Assembly (NCBI RefSeq): GCF_001428105.1
Contig: NZ_LMSJ01000045.1
Coordinates: forward strand, 300,318-364,317
Origin: Paenibacillus sp. Soil766
GTDB taxonomy: Bacteria > Bacillota > Bacilli > Paenibacillales > NBRC-103111
Direction: 5' to 3'
DNA: 64,000 nt
Shown one piece after another: positions 25,124 through 34,553 of the stretch (within the stretch, counting starts at the first letter, position 1; each line of letters starts with the position of its first letter). The translations under genes and the position numbers were made by a program. The notes beneath the pieces were generated by a model. It was not told the DNA's origin. It made no database searches and saw nothing but the letters and a program-made list of their open reading frames with translations.

Positions 25124-26766
25124 CTTACAGCTGAATTGTCATTCCCAGCAGTCTTATTAACGGCAAGCGGGAAAGTAAGAATAAATCGTGTCCCTATACC
25201 GAGCTCACTCTCTACTTCTAATGTACCTTGATGATCCTGTACGATTTTATAGCAAATCGATAAGCCTAAACCTGTACCTGTTTCTTTGGTAGTGAAGAAG
25301 GGATGGAAAATTTTCTCGAGTTGATCACTCGGTATACCGGGACCATTATCCGCAATGACTAAAGTCGCGTTCTTCTGATCGCGGCTTAATTTTATGTGGA
25401 TGGAACCGTTTGCTCCCATGGCTTCGCAAGCATTTTTCATCATATTTAACAGAAGTTGTATCATTTTATCTTGATCCATAAGTATATGAACGGCATAGGT
25501 TGATTCATGAAAATGTATCTCATGTCCTGAGCTAGTGGCTTCCGATTCAATGAGTGAAATAACTTTGAGTACGCATTCATTCAGCGAATAGGTTTGAAAG
25601 ACAGTTTGATGCGGTTTGGAGAATTGAAGGAACTCGCCAGTCAAGTCACTCATCCGATCAATCTCATCCATAATAAGTCCATACCAATTTTCAATATTGT
25701 AATCGCTTGCTTTTGATAATTGCAAAAAACCTTTGACCGTTGTTAAAGGATTTCGAATCTCGTGAGCCATGCCAGAAGCTAGTTCTCCGACAACTCGCAG
25801 TTTCTCCGAGCGGTGCATTTGTTCTTCGCGTTTTAACCAAGATTCACGTTTCTTCATAAATAGATTATGCTCCGCGTGCAAAATAAGATCATCTTTCGTT
25901 AGTGCGTCTTGAGGAAATATGGCAATGCCATATGTATTTTGAATGCCTGTAAGCTTAGGTAGTTCAGAATCAAGCTTCTGCTGATAAGAGGCAGTTGTCA
26001 GAAAATCCTTGTAAAGGGGCATGACAACAGCGAATTCATCACCGCCATATCGCGATATGAAAAGCGCTTCATTGAACAGAATCTGAAGGAGATCAGCCAT
26101 TTGTTTTAGCACGAAATTACCTGCTTGAAAGCCGCCGGAGGTATTCATTGCTTTCAGATCCGTACAGTCGATAAGAAACAGCACAAGGGGCTGATGAAGT
26201 TTGATTTGCTGTTCGAGTCTTCGATGACATTCTTCATAATTATAGAGGCCAGTTAGGGAGTCTTTTTGTGTTGATAAATGACGTTCATTGCGGATGCGTT
26301 CCATTGTGCCACTTCGGAGATGGATTGTTCGTGTTAGCCAAGTGACGGCAGCAAAGTCGAGGATACTCATGAATCCAAACATGGATGCTTTAGATGCAGT
26401 TTGTAATATTAAATTAACCGTAGTCAAATAAATGATCAAGGCGCTTATGGAAAGTATCCATGCTCTCCATTTATTTTCTTCCTTGTAGGAATAGTGTGAA
26501 AGCGTTAATAAATATAAAGGATAACATAGGGCAGATTGTCCTAGTACATGAAGAGTTCCAATGAGGAGTAGTTGGAGCCATGGCATACTAGGATGTGAAG
26601 AGTGGAACCTAATGGATAAGACAAATAGACAAATAGTTAGAAGGAATAAAGGGATATTCATGACCGAGTTCAAATAAATCGTATATAGGCCATACAAGAT
26701 CACATACACATAATAAACCCCATTGATAATCACCGTAATCAGCTCCCGATTGGAAATTCCCGCCAT
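25120..26766 (-). CDS. Membrane GGDEF-histidine kinase fusion
   Basis: A 548-residue protein. The first 150 residues hold about five membrane segments. A GGDEF domain follows (around 165-310), with RYGGDEFAV at 240-248 and MN in the nucleotide loop. The I-site Arg-x-x-Asp that mediates product inhibition is absent. Next come HisKA with MAHEIRNPLTTVKG (His335) and an HATPase domain with NACEAM, DNGPGIPSDQ and TGLGLSICYK. The kinase part resembles sporulation kinases (KinB/KinE-like). The start ribosome binding site is weak (GAGTATGTGA). No response regulator is adjacent. Confidence 0.88.
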   Translation of the reverse strand: MAGISNRELITVIINGVYYVYVILYGLYTIYLNSVMNIPLFLLTICLFVLSIRFHSSHPSMPWLQLLLIGTLHVLGQSALCYPLYLLTLSHYSYKEENKWRAWILSISALIIYLTTVNLILQTASKASMFGFMSILDFAAVTWLTRTIHLRSGTMERIRNERHLSTQKDSLTGLYNYEECHRRLEQQIKLHQPLVLFLIDCTDLKAMNTSGGFQAGNFVLKQMADLLQILFNEALFISRYGGDEFAVVMPLYKDFLTTASYQQKLDSELPKLTGIQNTYGIAIFPQDALTKDDLILHAEHNLFMKKRESWLKREEQMHRSEKLRVVGELASGMAHEIRNPLTTVKGFLQLSKASDYNIENWYGLIMDEIDRMSDLTGEFLQFSKPHQTVFQTYSLNECVLKVISLIESEATSSGHEIHFHESTYAVHILMDQDKMIQLLLNMMKNACEAMGANGSIHIKLSRDQKNATLVIADNGPGIPSDQLEKIFHPFFTTKETGTGLGLSICYKIVQDHQGTLEVESELGIGTRFILTFPLAVNKTAGNDNSAVS

Positions 26767-26862
26767 TCACATACTCTTGTGACATGTTCTATACTTGTCA
26801 TAAAATCCCTGCTGTGTACTCGAAAAAAAATTGAATACCAAGGTGGATTTAGCGTAGCGAAA

Positions 26863-26894
26863 GAAGCCTTGAGAAATTAAATTCTCAAGGCTTC
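26863..26894. terminator. Hairpin between kinase and MBL genes
   Basis: GAAGCCTTGAGAA (26863-26875) pairs perfectly with TTCTCAAGGCTTC (26882-26894) over 13 bp. It probably ends the minus-strand MBL gene. Confidence 0.8.
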
Positions 26895-26908
26895 GACAAA
26901 CAGTATGA

Positions 26909-27661
26909 TCAATCGGTAATTTCGATGATTTGATGTGTGTGGATAAAGGTCATGTGACCCGTTCGACCAATGAAATCAGGCATACGATCGTCATAATGCA
27001 TGAGATACATAAGTTTCTGAATATCATCTGGCAGGGTAAGCAGTTCATCTAATGTTGTGTGTACATAACCGGGTCCAGTTAATTGACAATCGTGAAAAAT
27101 GGTGTGACAATTTCTTGAAAGGACAACTTCGTTTACGAGGAAGTCATAATTAAATTTCAAATCAGCACTATAGAATGTTCGGTGATTAATAAAGATCGAA
27201 TAGTTAAGCTTTTGTGCAATATGCAAAGTTGGAATAATTTCGATTGTAAGTTCTGGTGAGATGGGATAGGGTACTCTTTCTTGTAGGTAAACAAGTTCGA
27301 AATAGTCCTGAAGCTGAGTGAAACCTTCCTCTGGATTGTAGAGGCCGCCTTTCAAACTATTCTCCCAAAGAACTTCAGCTAATGCCTCGGTAATATAAAG
27401 CTGCACACGTTTGCGATTATACTGATAGAATAAACGAAAAGCTACTTCTTCAAGGCCGCCTATATGGTCAGCATGAATATGTGAAATGAGAATACCATTA
27501 ATTTGATCAAGCTCAACCTCAATCTCGCTAAGTGATTTAGGCACAGTTGGCCCACAATCAATAAGTAGTGTAGCATCGCCAGATCGAATTAATGCACTTG
27601 TATTGTAATACAATTTGGAAAAGGCACTGCCGGTTCCCAACATTTGAATTTGCAAACTCAT
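26909..27661 (-). CDS. MBL-fold metallo-hydrolase (RNase Z-like)
   Basis: A 250-residue metallo-beta-lactamase-fold protein. The signature SHIHADHIGG gives the first metal-binding His and Asp residues, LLIDCGPT precedes it, and TLHIAQ, DLKF and HDCQ follow at the expected distances. The order and the N-terminal GTGSAFSKLYYNTSAL resemble RNase Z-like and related phosphodiesterases, but the long tRNA-binding exosite is not evident, so the substrate is open. TTGGAGG lies before the start. Confidence 0.86.
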   Translation of the reverse strand: MSLQIQMLGTGSAFSKLYYNTSALIRSGDATLLIDCGPTVPKSLSEIEVELDQINGILISHIHADHIGGLEEVAFRLFYQYNRKRVQLYITEALAEVLWENSLKGGLYNPEEGFTQLQDYFELVYLQERVPYPISPELTIEIIPTLHIAQKLNYSIFINHRTFYSADLKFNYDFLVNEVVLSRNCHTIFHDCQLTGPGYVHTTLDELLTLPDDIQKLMYLMHYDDRMPDFIGRTGHMTFIHTHQIIEITD

Positions 27662-27795
27662 TCAGTGTCCTCCAATTTTCGACAAAATCCATCTTTTTCT
27701 AATGTAACATGGGAGGTTGCTGACTTTCAACCACTATATATAGAAATAATAATACAGTAAGCTAAAGTAAACAAATAGAAGGTGTTGATTTCATA

Positions 27796-28695
27796 ATGAT
27801 TGGATTTCTTGTAAGTATTATTCTTTTGTTTATCCTGCTAGGTCTAGTAGGACTTTCAACATATGTAGGTTGGCAGTTAACGCATCCTAAACGAAAGATC
27901 GTGGATGATACCCCAGAGAATTATAACTTGCATCGAAAGGATGTTACATTCCCAAGCCGAACAGATGGGGTTATGTTAGATGGCTGGTATCTGGAATCGC
28001 CTAATCCGATAACGGTGCCCAAAACAACGACAATCATTATGTCACATGGCTACGCGGGAACACGACTTGAAAAAGGTCTGCCTGCCTTGTCTTTAGCCCA
28101 AGCACTTGTGAATGCAGGCTATCATGTACTTATGTTTGATTTTCGAAATTCAGGGCGATCAGAAGGGAACACCACGACAATAGGTTTCTTGGAGAAGGAA
28201 GATATCCTTGGCGCTATCGATTGGGTACAGACCAATACTTACAATCAAACGGAAATTGTATTACTTGGATTTTCTATGGGAGGCACGTCGTCCATCTTAG
28301 CTGCTGCGGAGACGAAAACTGTGTCTGGAGTTATTACGGACAGCGCATTTAGCCAATTAATTCCCTATCTCAAGGAAAACTTGCCTGTGTGGTCTAAGCT
28401 ACCACGCTACCCTTTTACTCCGCTGATTCTATTTATTTTACCAAAACTGATTGGTGTGAACCCGCATGCTGTTGATGCTTTAGCTGCCGTTGACAAGATT
28501 GTACCAAGGCCGATTTTATTTATCCACAGTAAAGATGATCAAGCTATTCCTTATATCAATAGTGCCGAGATGTACAAGCGCCATCCAGGAGTTTTTGAGC
28601 TATGGATCACAGAAAAAGCAGGGCATGTTGGTTCATTTCATCTTGAATCAGATGCGTATATTAAGCGTGTTCTTAATTTTATTGCAAAATGTTAA
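27796..28695 (+). CDS. Membrane-anchored alpha/beta hydrolase (YqkD-like)
   Basis: A 299-residue protein with an N-terminal membrane anchor (residues 3-26) followed by an alpha/beta hydrolase. SHGYAGTRLEKG gives the oxyanion region, LGFSMGGTS the nucleophile Ser, HSKDDQAIP the acid and KAGHVGSF the catalytic His. This arrangement matches B. subtilis YqkD-like hydrolases of unknown substrate. It is divergent from the MBL gene and read toward the stalk-domain gene. Confidence 0.87.
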   Translation: MIGFLVSIILLFILLGLVGLSTYVGWQLTHPKRKIVDDTPENYNLHRKDVTFPSRTDGVMLDGWYLESPNPITVPKTTTIIMSHGYAGTRLEKGLPALSLAQALVNAGYHVLMFDFRNSGRSEGNTTTIGFLEKEDILGAIDWVQTNTYNQTEIVLLGFSMGGTSSILAAAETKTVSGVITDSAFSQLIPYLKENLPVWSKLPRYPFTPLILFILPKLIGVNPHAVDALAAVDKIVPRPILFIHSKDDQAIPYINSAEMYKRHPGVFELWITEKAGHVGSFHLESDAYIKRVLNFIAKC

Positions 28696-28776
28696 ATTCA
28701 TCGCAACTCTTCCTAACCATCGGCGTATAAAGATGCAGACAGACAGATGACTAACGAGGTTGGAGGTTAAAAAGAG

Positions 28777-29394
28777 ATGAAAGTTCAGCGCATTTTTACG
28801 TTGATGGTTGTGTTCTTTGTTTTAAGTACGGCTGCGGTGGTAGCCTCATCGATATGGGGGGATTATAAAGGGTATAGCATTGCTAGATTAGTCGTAAACA
28901 ATCAAACGAAGGAATTCGCAGATTCCGATGTGCCGCCGCTTATTGTGGACGGCAAGACGGTTCTTCCGTTACGTGCTATGAGTGACGCTTTACAGTCCTT
29001 GCTCAGATGGGATGATGCGAGTAAAACAGCTTATTTGTTCAAGCCCAATGTACATATGTTCTTTACAACAGAAGTACGCAAAGATTCAGCTATCGTTCCT
29101 TTTGGCGTTGTTGAACGAGGCAAACAAGCAGATTTTATCGTGTTCGCACAAGTTGACAATTTAAAAACGGGCATCAATTCGGTACGTGTTTCTATTGTTT
29201 CCCCAAGTGGGAAAAATGTGATTACACCTGTCGAGAAATCAATCTCAGATTCCAAAGAATCGTTCTGGTTGAAAGTTCCAGTATATGGCGTATCATTCGA
29301 TGAAGCAGGCACGTATGTTGTCAAATTCGCTATGCAGCAAAGTGGTAGCAGCGAGTATTCAGTCGTTTCGGAAAAGCAAATTCAATCGGAGTAA
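28777..29394 (+). CDS. Stalk-domain secreted protein
   Basis: A 205-residue exported protein with a signal peptide ending near AAVVASS. Residues 35-90 form a stalk domain (VNNQTKEFADSDVPPLIVDG, LPLRAMSDALQSLLRWDDAS). The C-terminal 110 residues look like an immunoglobulin-like beta domain. GGAGGTTAAAAAGAG lies before the ATG. It is the second stalk protein of the window and probably attached to or released at the cell surface. Confidence 0.83.
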   Translation: MKVQRIFTLMVVFFVLSTAAVVASSIWGDYKGYSIARLVVNNQTKEFADSDVPPLIVDGKTVLPLRAMSDALQSLLRWDDASKTAYLFKPNVHMFFTTEVRKDSAIVPFGVVERGKQADFIVFAQVDNLKTGINSVRVSIVSPSGKNVITPVEKSISDSKESFWLKVPVYGVSFDEAGTYVVKFAMQQSGSSEYSVVSEKQIQSE

Positions 29395-29484
29395 GACAAG
29401 CAGGTATTATCTGGTTTGACCTCTTAATATGAAAATGTTAGGATATTTAAGTAACTTATTACTTAATGAAATGAGGTTCTGCCT

Positions 29485-29799
29485 GTGAGCGATGAGAAGC
29501 ATGATCATGTGCACGGCCCGGACTGTGACCACGATCACGACGAGCAAGGGGAAGATGTTTTTATCGTAACGGACGAGAACGGTGTAGAGCATGAAATGGT
29601 CATGGTATATACCTTCCAATCTCAGGAGCAAGCATATGCTGTGTTACTCGATCGTAATGATCCTGAAGCAGATGGCGTCATTTTCCGTGTTGAAGAAGAG
29701 GACGAAGATGCTTTCCTCGTTAACATTGAAGATGAAGAAGAGTGGGAACGTGTAGTAACGATTTACAATGAAATCGTGGCTCAAGAAGGCGAAGAATAA
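29485..29799 (+). CDS. DUF1292 family acidic protein
   Basis: A 104-residue protein of the DUF1292 (YrzB-like) family, seen in FIVTDENGVEHEMVMVYTF and the EWERVVTIYNEI end. The N-terminus is His/Asp-rich (KHDHVHGPDCDHDHDEQ), an extension that may bind metal. Function is unknown in the family. The start is GTG at 29485 with TGAGGT upstream. It is followed by a strong terminator. Confidence 0.88.
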   Translation: MSDEKHDHVHGPDCDHDHDEQGEDVFIVTDENGVEHEMVMVYTFQSQEQAYAVLLDRNDPEADGVIFRVEEEDEDAFLVNIEDEEEWERVVTIYNEIVAQEGEE

Positions 29800-29811
29800 G
29801 AGCTATACATA

Positions 29812-29848
29812 AGAACCCCCTAGCAGAGTGATCTGTTAGGGGGTTTCT
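29812..29848 (+). terminator. Terminator after the DUF1292 gene
   Basis: GAACCCCCTA and TAGGGGGTTTC form the stem, with an inner CAGA/TCTG helix. It also faces the convergent DUF1885 gene. Confidence 0.85.
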
Positions 29849-29860
29849 GTTTGTGTTCAT

Positions 29861-30280
29861 TCATTTTCTAGGATTGAAATACATGATTCTACCGTTAAAT
29901 AGATGAAGTTCAGCTTTCAGAAGTTTGCCCAGATATTTGCAGAATTCATTGCCCTTGCTCTTGTCACCATGTGTGGCATTGTCAGGCAATACGAATTGAA
30001 CGAACTGGCGCTCATTCTCCTGGTTTTGTTCAGAACCGACTCCAATCACGATAGTATGATATAAAGCGTTGGTGCCTTTCAGATAAAACCATTTGCCTTC
30101 GCCTTCCGGCTTCGTTTCAATCGTATAAGGAAATCCGGCTTCGTCATACTCCCAACCAAGTTGTTTGGCTGTTTGGCTAAGTTGATCCCGATAATGCAGC
30201 AGCTTGTCCTTGATTTCATCCAAGGTAAGTGCAGCAACAACGGATCCTGTTACGAATTTAATATAAGCGCTTTGAGCCAT
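29861..30280 (-). CDS. DUF1885 family protein
   Basis: A 139-residue protein. MAQSAYIKFVTGSVVAALTLDEIK with YHTIVIGVGSEQ and the late YLGKLLKAELHLFNGRIMYF is consistent with DUF1885, a small Bacillales family of unknown function. GAGGTGATCAAGGA lies before the start. It lies downstream of and in the same direction as the decarboxylase gene, about 85 bases away, and may be co-transcribed. The family assignment is from memory of the sequence style. Confidence 0.75.
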   Translation of the reverse strand: MAQSAYIKFVTGSVVAALTLDEIKDKLLHYRDQLSQTAKQLGWEYDEAGFPYTIETKPEGEGKWFYLKGTNALYHTIVIGVGSEQNQENERQFVQFVLPDNATHGDKSKGNEFCKYLGKLLKAELHLFNGRIMYFNPRK

Positions 30281-30365
30281 TCCTTGATCACCTCATTCGC
30301 AAAACATCACCCATATCATAGCATCATGTAAACGGTTTTACAATATATCCCTTGGGGTAGAGTGC

Positions 30366-31835
30366 TTAGAAAATGGCTTGTGTTTCTACGATAACTTTCA
30401 CCTGTTGGACACTGCGATCCTCAGGCCCTTTGACAGGCAATCCGACTTCTACATGCTCAACAATATAATCGATTAGCTCTTGTGTTATAACTTCACCAGG
30501 GAGCAAGATAGGAATGCCTGGCGGGTAAACATAAATGAATTCAGCAATGATGCGATCCGCAGAGTCTTTAAAAGGCAGAATCTCAGTTTCACCGTAGAAA
30601 GCATCTCGTGGTGTCAATGTTAGTTGTGGAATCGCTGGGACCTTAATGACAACTTCTTTGACTTCAGCAACATCATCATTGATGTGAGATAACTCACGTA
30701 AAGCTGTTAGCAAAATGTCTACATTCTCTGGTGTATCACCTGGTGTGAAGAGACAGAGGATGTTGTACATGTCACTCATTTCGACTTCAATATTGTAATG
30801 ATCGCGAAGCCAGTTCTCTACTTCAAAGCCCGTGATACCAAGCTTACGGACGTGTACGCAGATTTTGGTAGGGTCATAGGCATAAGTGGCCTCGTCTCCA
30901 AGGATTTCTTCCCCGAAGCAATAAAGGTTCGGAATCTCGTTGATTTGTTTACGCGCATAATGAGCAAGCTCAATGGTGCGTTCTGCCATTTCACGTCCAT
31001 TCAGAGCAAGGTGACGTCGCGATGTATCTAAAGAGCCTAGTAAAATATATGAAGTCGAAGTCGTCGTCAGCATCGAAATGATGGTCTGAATACGTTTCGG
31101 ATTCACGCGATTTCCTTTGACATTAAGGACGGAGCTTTGCGTCATGGAACCACCAAGCTTATGTACACTCGTGGCCGCCATATCAGCGCCCGCTTCCATA
31201 GCAGACATCGGCAGCTTCTCATGGAAATGAATAAGCACGCCATGCGCTTCATCAACAAGAACGGGCATATTGTAGCTGTGAACGAGATCTACGATCTCTT
31301 TGAGGTTCGTACATACGCCATAATAGGTAGGATTAATGACAAGAACAGCTTTTGCATCCGGATGCTTTTCGAGTGCACGGCGAACGGATCGAGTCGGAAT
31401 ACCGTGATCAATCCCTAAATTTTTATCGCGAGCAGGTTGAATGAACACAGGCTTAGCGCCAACGAAAATAATCGCGGCTAGTACGGATTTATGGACATTC
31501 CGCGGTACGATAATTTTATCGCCTTCGGAACAAACCGTCATAATCATCGTCATGATCGCTCCGCTCGTGCCTTGCACGGAGAAGAACGTGTGATCTGCGC
31601 CAAACGCATGCGCAGCCAGCTTCTGAGCTTCTTCAATGACGCCCATCGGCTGGTGGAGATCATCTAGCGGTGCTATATTGATGAGGTCGATGGAAAGGGC
31701 ATTATCGCCGATGAAAGCACGAAACTCCGGGTCCATGCCGACTCCTTTTTTATGGCCAGGAATGTGAAACTGAATTGGATTTCTTTCCGCATGCGCAAGC
31801 AATGCAGAGAACAGGGGTGTACGGGTATGATCCAC
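30366..31835 (-). CDS. speA: Orn/Lys/Arg decarboxylase (arginine decarboxylase-like)
   Basis: A 489-residue PLP enzyme of the fold-type I amino acid decarboxylases, which makes agmatine or cadaverine for polyamine synthesis. Landmarks are QFHIPGHKKG at the N-terminus, NPTYYGVC, LVDEAHGVLIHF, and the PLP Lys in TSVHKLGGSMTQ. The C-terminal domain is shorter than in the E. coli inducible enzymes, as in B. subtilis SpeA and YaaO, so Arg or Lys specificity is not certain. The start is GTG with AAGGGA rather far upstream. Confidence 0.9.
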   Translation of the reverse strand: MDHTRTPLFSALLAHAERNPIQFHIPGHKKGVGMDPEFRAFIGDNALSIDLINIAPLDDLHQPMGVIEEAQKLAAHAFGADHTFFSVQGTSGAIMTMIMTVCSEGDKIIVPRNVHKSVLAAIIFVGAKPVFIQPARDKNLGIDHGIPTRSVRRALEKHPDAKAVLVINPTYYGVCTNLKEIVDLVHSYNMPVLVDEAHGVLIHFHEKLPMSAMEAGADMAATSVHKLGGSMTQSSVLNVKGNRVNPKRIQTIISMLTTTSTSYILLGSLDTSRRHLALNGREMAERTIELAHYARKQINEIPNLYCFGEEILGDEATYAYDPTKICVHVRKLGITGFEVENWLRDHYNIEVEMSDMYNILCLFTPGDTPENVDILLTALRELSHINDDVAEVKEVVIKVPAIPQLTLTPRDAFYGETEILPFKDSADRIIAEFIYVYPPGIPILLPGEVITQELIDYIVEHVEVGLPVKGPEDRSVQQVKVIVETQAIF

Positions 31836-32007
31836 CTGATTATCGCTTCCCTTCTAACGTGGATTGCTTGTCCGCAAGAATGCAACAAACAAAATGAGTA
31901 TATCAAACTAGAGATTTCATGCAAGTTAATTTTTTCAAATAGTTTGTGCAAAATGGGGTCAAACTAACACGAAGAAGTATATATGGGCAAATAAAAGGAG
32001 AATTCGG

Positions 32008-33273
32008 ATGATTTGGATGCGAAAATGGCAGGGAAATCGGCTGTTCTCACCATTTGTGATAGAACTGTTAATTATTATGTTTGTCGTCGAATTTGTTAAG
32101 GGAGCTTTGCTTCTAACTGTTTTGCCAGTTTACATGACAACTTCGCTCGGTGCCTCTGCATTTATTATCGGATGGACGTTGGCGGCACAATATATTGGCG
32201 ATAATGTGTTACGTACACCTGTTGGATGGATCATTGATCGTCTCGGATATCGAGTGACCATGTTGACTGGGGTTTTGTTGACATTCCTTTCGGTTATTAT
32301 TATGGCAATTACTACACAGTACATGTGGGTGATCGTCGGTTGTGCGCTTCTCGGATTTGGTACGGCCCCCTTATGGCCTTGTGTGATTACGGGTACGACA
32401 GAGGTAGCAGGTGATGAGGGCAAAGCAACGATTATGAGTGTGGTTTATATGGCGTGGCTTTCTGGGGTAGGGCTTGGTCCTGTGGTGATTAACTTTTTCG
32501 TCGGTGAAAATAACTATGCTTTTGCATTCAAGCTGCTTATTGGCTGTATGTCGGTAGTCGTGGTAATCGCACTTATGCTGCCTCGCAAACAGAAGGTGAA
32601 CATATCTAATCGCGGTGAAGAAGAACAAGAAGTTGCTCTCAAATCATATCAAGTACACAAGTCTACTTGGTCGCATCGTGTTTCTACTTATTTAAGCGAG
32701 GTTCGGAAATCGATGTCGATCAGCCCGCTGATGTTTCCGGCTATGTTTGCTCAGACATTTGCTCTGGGGATATTAACACCAATTCTAACGCTCTATGCCA
32801 AAGAAGTATTGATGCTATCTTCCTTTCAATACAGCCTATTTTTGGTAGCAGGAGGTGCGGTTACCGTCCTATTTCTGATTCCAATGGGCAAAATAGTAGA
32901 CCGAATAGGGATTCGTCCGTTCCTACTTATCGGGTTTGCGCTTAGTGCAGCAGCCTTACTACTTTTCACTTATGTCAAATCAATGAGCATGCTGTACATC
33001 TTGGTGGCGCTGCTCGGGGTGGGTTACGCGTTCATTATTCCTTCTTGGAATGCGCTGATTGCTTCTGCCATTCCGCCTGAGAAGAGAGGGGCAGTCTGGG
33101 GATTTTTCCTCACGATTGAAGGGTGTGGGATGATTGTAGGCCCTATTGTTTCTGGGAAGCTATGGGACGTTTATGGGTATCACGCGCCATTCTTAACGAG
33201 TGGATTCGTCCTTATAGGGCTACTTGTTCTTCAAATGTTCATTTCCATCCCCAAAAAAGGTATGGTACGATAA
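32008..33273 (+). CDS. MFS transporter
   Basis: A 421-residue membrane transporter with about 12 segments. The first loop after helix 2 reads GWIIDRLGYRVTM and the repeat in the second half is GKIVDRIGIRPF, both variants of the MFS motif A. A cytosolic central loop of about 50 residues is very basic and acidic in patches. AAAAGGAG lies before the start. It is followed after 33 bases by another MFS gene, so both may share a transcript. The substrate is unknown. Confidence 0.88.
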   Translation: MIWMRKWQGNRLFSPFVIELLIIMFVVEFVKGALLLTVLPVYMTTSLGASAFIIGWTLAAQYIGDNVLRTPVGWIIDRLGYRVTMLTGVLLTFLSVIIMAITTQYMWVIVGCALLGFGTAPLWPCVITGTTEVAGDEGKATIMSVVYMAWLSGVGLGPVVINFFVGENNYAFAFKLLIGCMSVVVVIALMLPRKQKVNISNRGEEEQEVALKSYQVHKSTWSHRVSTYLSEVRKSMSISPLMFPAMFAQTFALGILTPILTLYAKEVLMLSSFQYSLFLVAGGAVTVLFLIPMGKIVDRIGIRPFLLIGFALSAAALLLFTYVKSMSMLYILVALLGVGYAFIIPSWNALIASAIPPEKRGAVWGFFLTIEGCGMIVGPIVSGKLWDVYGYHAPFLTSGFVLIGLLVLQMFISIPKKGMVR

Positions 33274-33306
33274 GGAAAAAGAAATGGTTTGGAGGCTTAA
33301 CGCATC

Positions 33307-34476
33307 ATGAATAAACAGATTGGAATCATCATGTTGTTGCTGATGACGATCTTTATTGGTTTCGGAATTATCATTCCAGTGTTGCCAGAAGTTGTGACTG
33401 GTGCGGGAGCAAAGTTTCATAACGCCGTACTTCTGTCTGTGTATTCAGCGGCTTCCTTTTTGATGTCTCCCATCTGGGGGGGCTTATCGGATCGTATCGG
33501 ACGCAGACCCATTATCCTCATCGGACTGCTAGGCTTTAGCTTGAGCTTCTTGATTTTCGGCTTTGCCAATGATCAGCTCTGGATTATGTATGTATCCCGA
33601 ATTTTAGGCGGCTTATTCTCTGGTGCAGCCACGGCTTGTGCAGTAGCTTATGTCGCGGATATTACAACAGCAGAGAATAGAACAAAGGGCATGGGCATGG
33701 TAGGAATGTCCATTGGTCTAGGCTTTATCTTCGGACCAGCCCTTGGTGGGATTGTTAGCAAATGGGGAACATATACGCCTTTCTTTGTAGCTGCTGCACT
33801 TTCCTTTGCTTCGTTCCTCTTTGCGGCTGCGATTCTTAAAGAATCCTTGACGTCGGACAAGCGTAGATCTTCGAAGGAAAAAGCGCCTTCGCGCTGGACT
33901 GCTTTCGATGGAGCTTCTAAGTACTTGTACGTGCTGTCATTCTTTGTGTCATTCACATTGGCGGGACTTGAAGCAACACTTCAGTATTATCAAATGGACA
34001 AAATCGGCGCTACGCCGTTTGACATCGGCATGATGTTCCTCGCTAGCGGCATCGTCGGTGCCTTGATCCAAGGCGGCGTCGTACGCCGCTTAGTGAAACA
34101 AGGTGCCGAACAGTTCGTCATCGGCATTGGGCTATTGCTCTCAGCAGCTGGCTTCTTCCTGCTGCTGTACTCCAGCAGCGTGGTAACCGCTGCGATTTAC
34201 TTATCGGTCTTCGGCGCAGGGAACGCGCTGATCAGACCGTGTGTGACGTCGCTGATTACGCAGCGTACGAAGGTTGGACAAGGCGTCGCGACAGGCCTCA
34301 GCTCCTCCATGGACAGCCTGGGCCGCATCGCAGGCCCGCTCCTTGGCGGAGCGGTGTTCGCGATCTCACATTCGCTGCCGTTCATCATCGGCGGGGTGCT
34401 TTGCCTAGCTGCGATCTTGCTGCTGCAGCGGTTCATTTTGGTTGATCGCCAAACTACCGCGCAACGAGCGGTTTAG
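33307..34476 (+). CDS. MFS drug efflux transporter (TetA/DHA1-like)
   Basis: A 389-residue, 12-helix proton-coupled exporter. GGLSDRIGRRPIIL is motif A, and GGLFSGAATACAVAYVADIT with GFIFGPALGG is motif C of the DHA1 antiporters, which marks efflux. The start has TTTGGAGG upstream. It sits directly after another MFS gene and before a terminator. The substrate is unknown. The second half of the gene (from about 34,010) is clearly more GC-rich than its surroundings. Confidence 0.9.
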   Translation: MNKQIGIIMLLLMTIFIGFGIIIPVLPEVVTGAGAKFHNAVLLSVYSAASFLMSPIWGGLSDRIGRRPIILIGLLGFSLSFLIFGFANDQLWIMYVSRILGGLFSGAATACAVAYVADITTAENRTKGMGMVGMSIGLGFIFGPALGGIVSKWGTYTPFFVAAALSFASFLFAAAILKESLTSDKRRSSKEKAPSRWTAFDGASKYLYVLSFFVSFTLAGLEATLQYYQMDKIGATPFDIGMMFLASGIVGALIQGGVVRRLVKQGAEQFVIGIGLLLSAAGFFLLLYSSSVVTAAIYLSVFGAGNALIRPCVTSLITQRTKVGQGVATGLSSSMDSLGRIAGPLLGGAVFAISHSLPFIIGGVLCLAAILLLQRFILVDRQTTAQRAV

Positions 34477-34486
34477 TCGAACGTAC

Positions 34487-34535
34487 AAAAGCTGCACATC
34501 CGGCTCTCCGCAAGGAGAGGGATGTGCAGCTTTTT
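34487..34535. terminator. Bidirectional terminator
   Basis: AAAAGCTGCACATC (34487-34500) pairs with GATGTGCAGCTTTTT, with an inner CTCTCC/GGAGAG helix. It lies between the MFS gene and the convergent TetR gene. Confidence 0.9.
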
Positions 34536-34553
34536 GGTATGCCAGGGAATATA

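Noticed and set aside
33307-34476. GC-rich second half of the MFS gene as a sign of recombination
   Set aside because: The motif order and frame are continuous, and similar GC-rich stretches occur in pyrF; local drift is enough to explain it.
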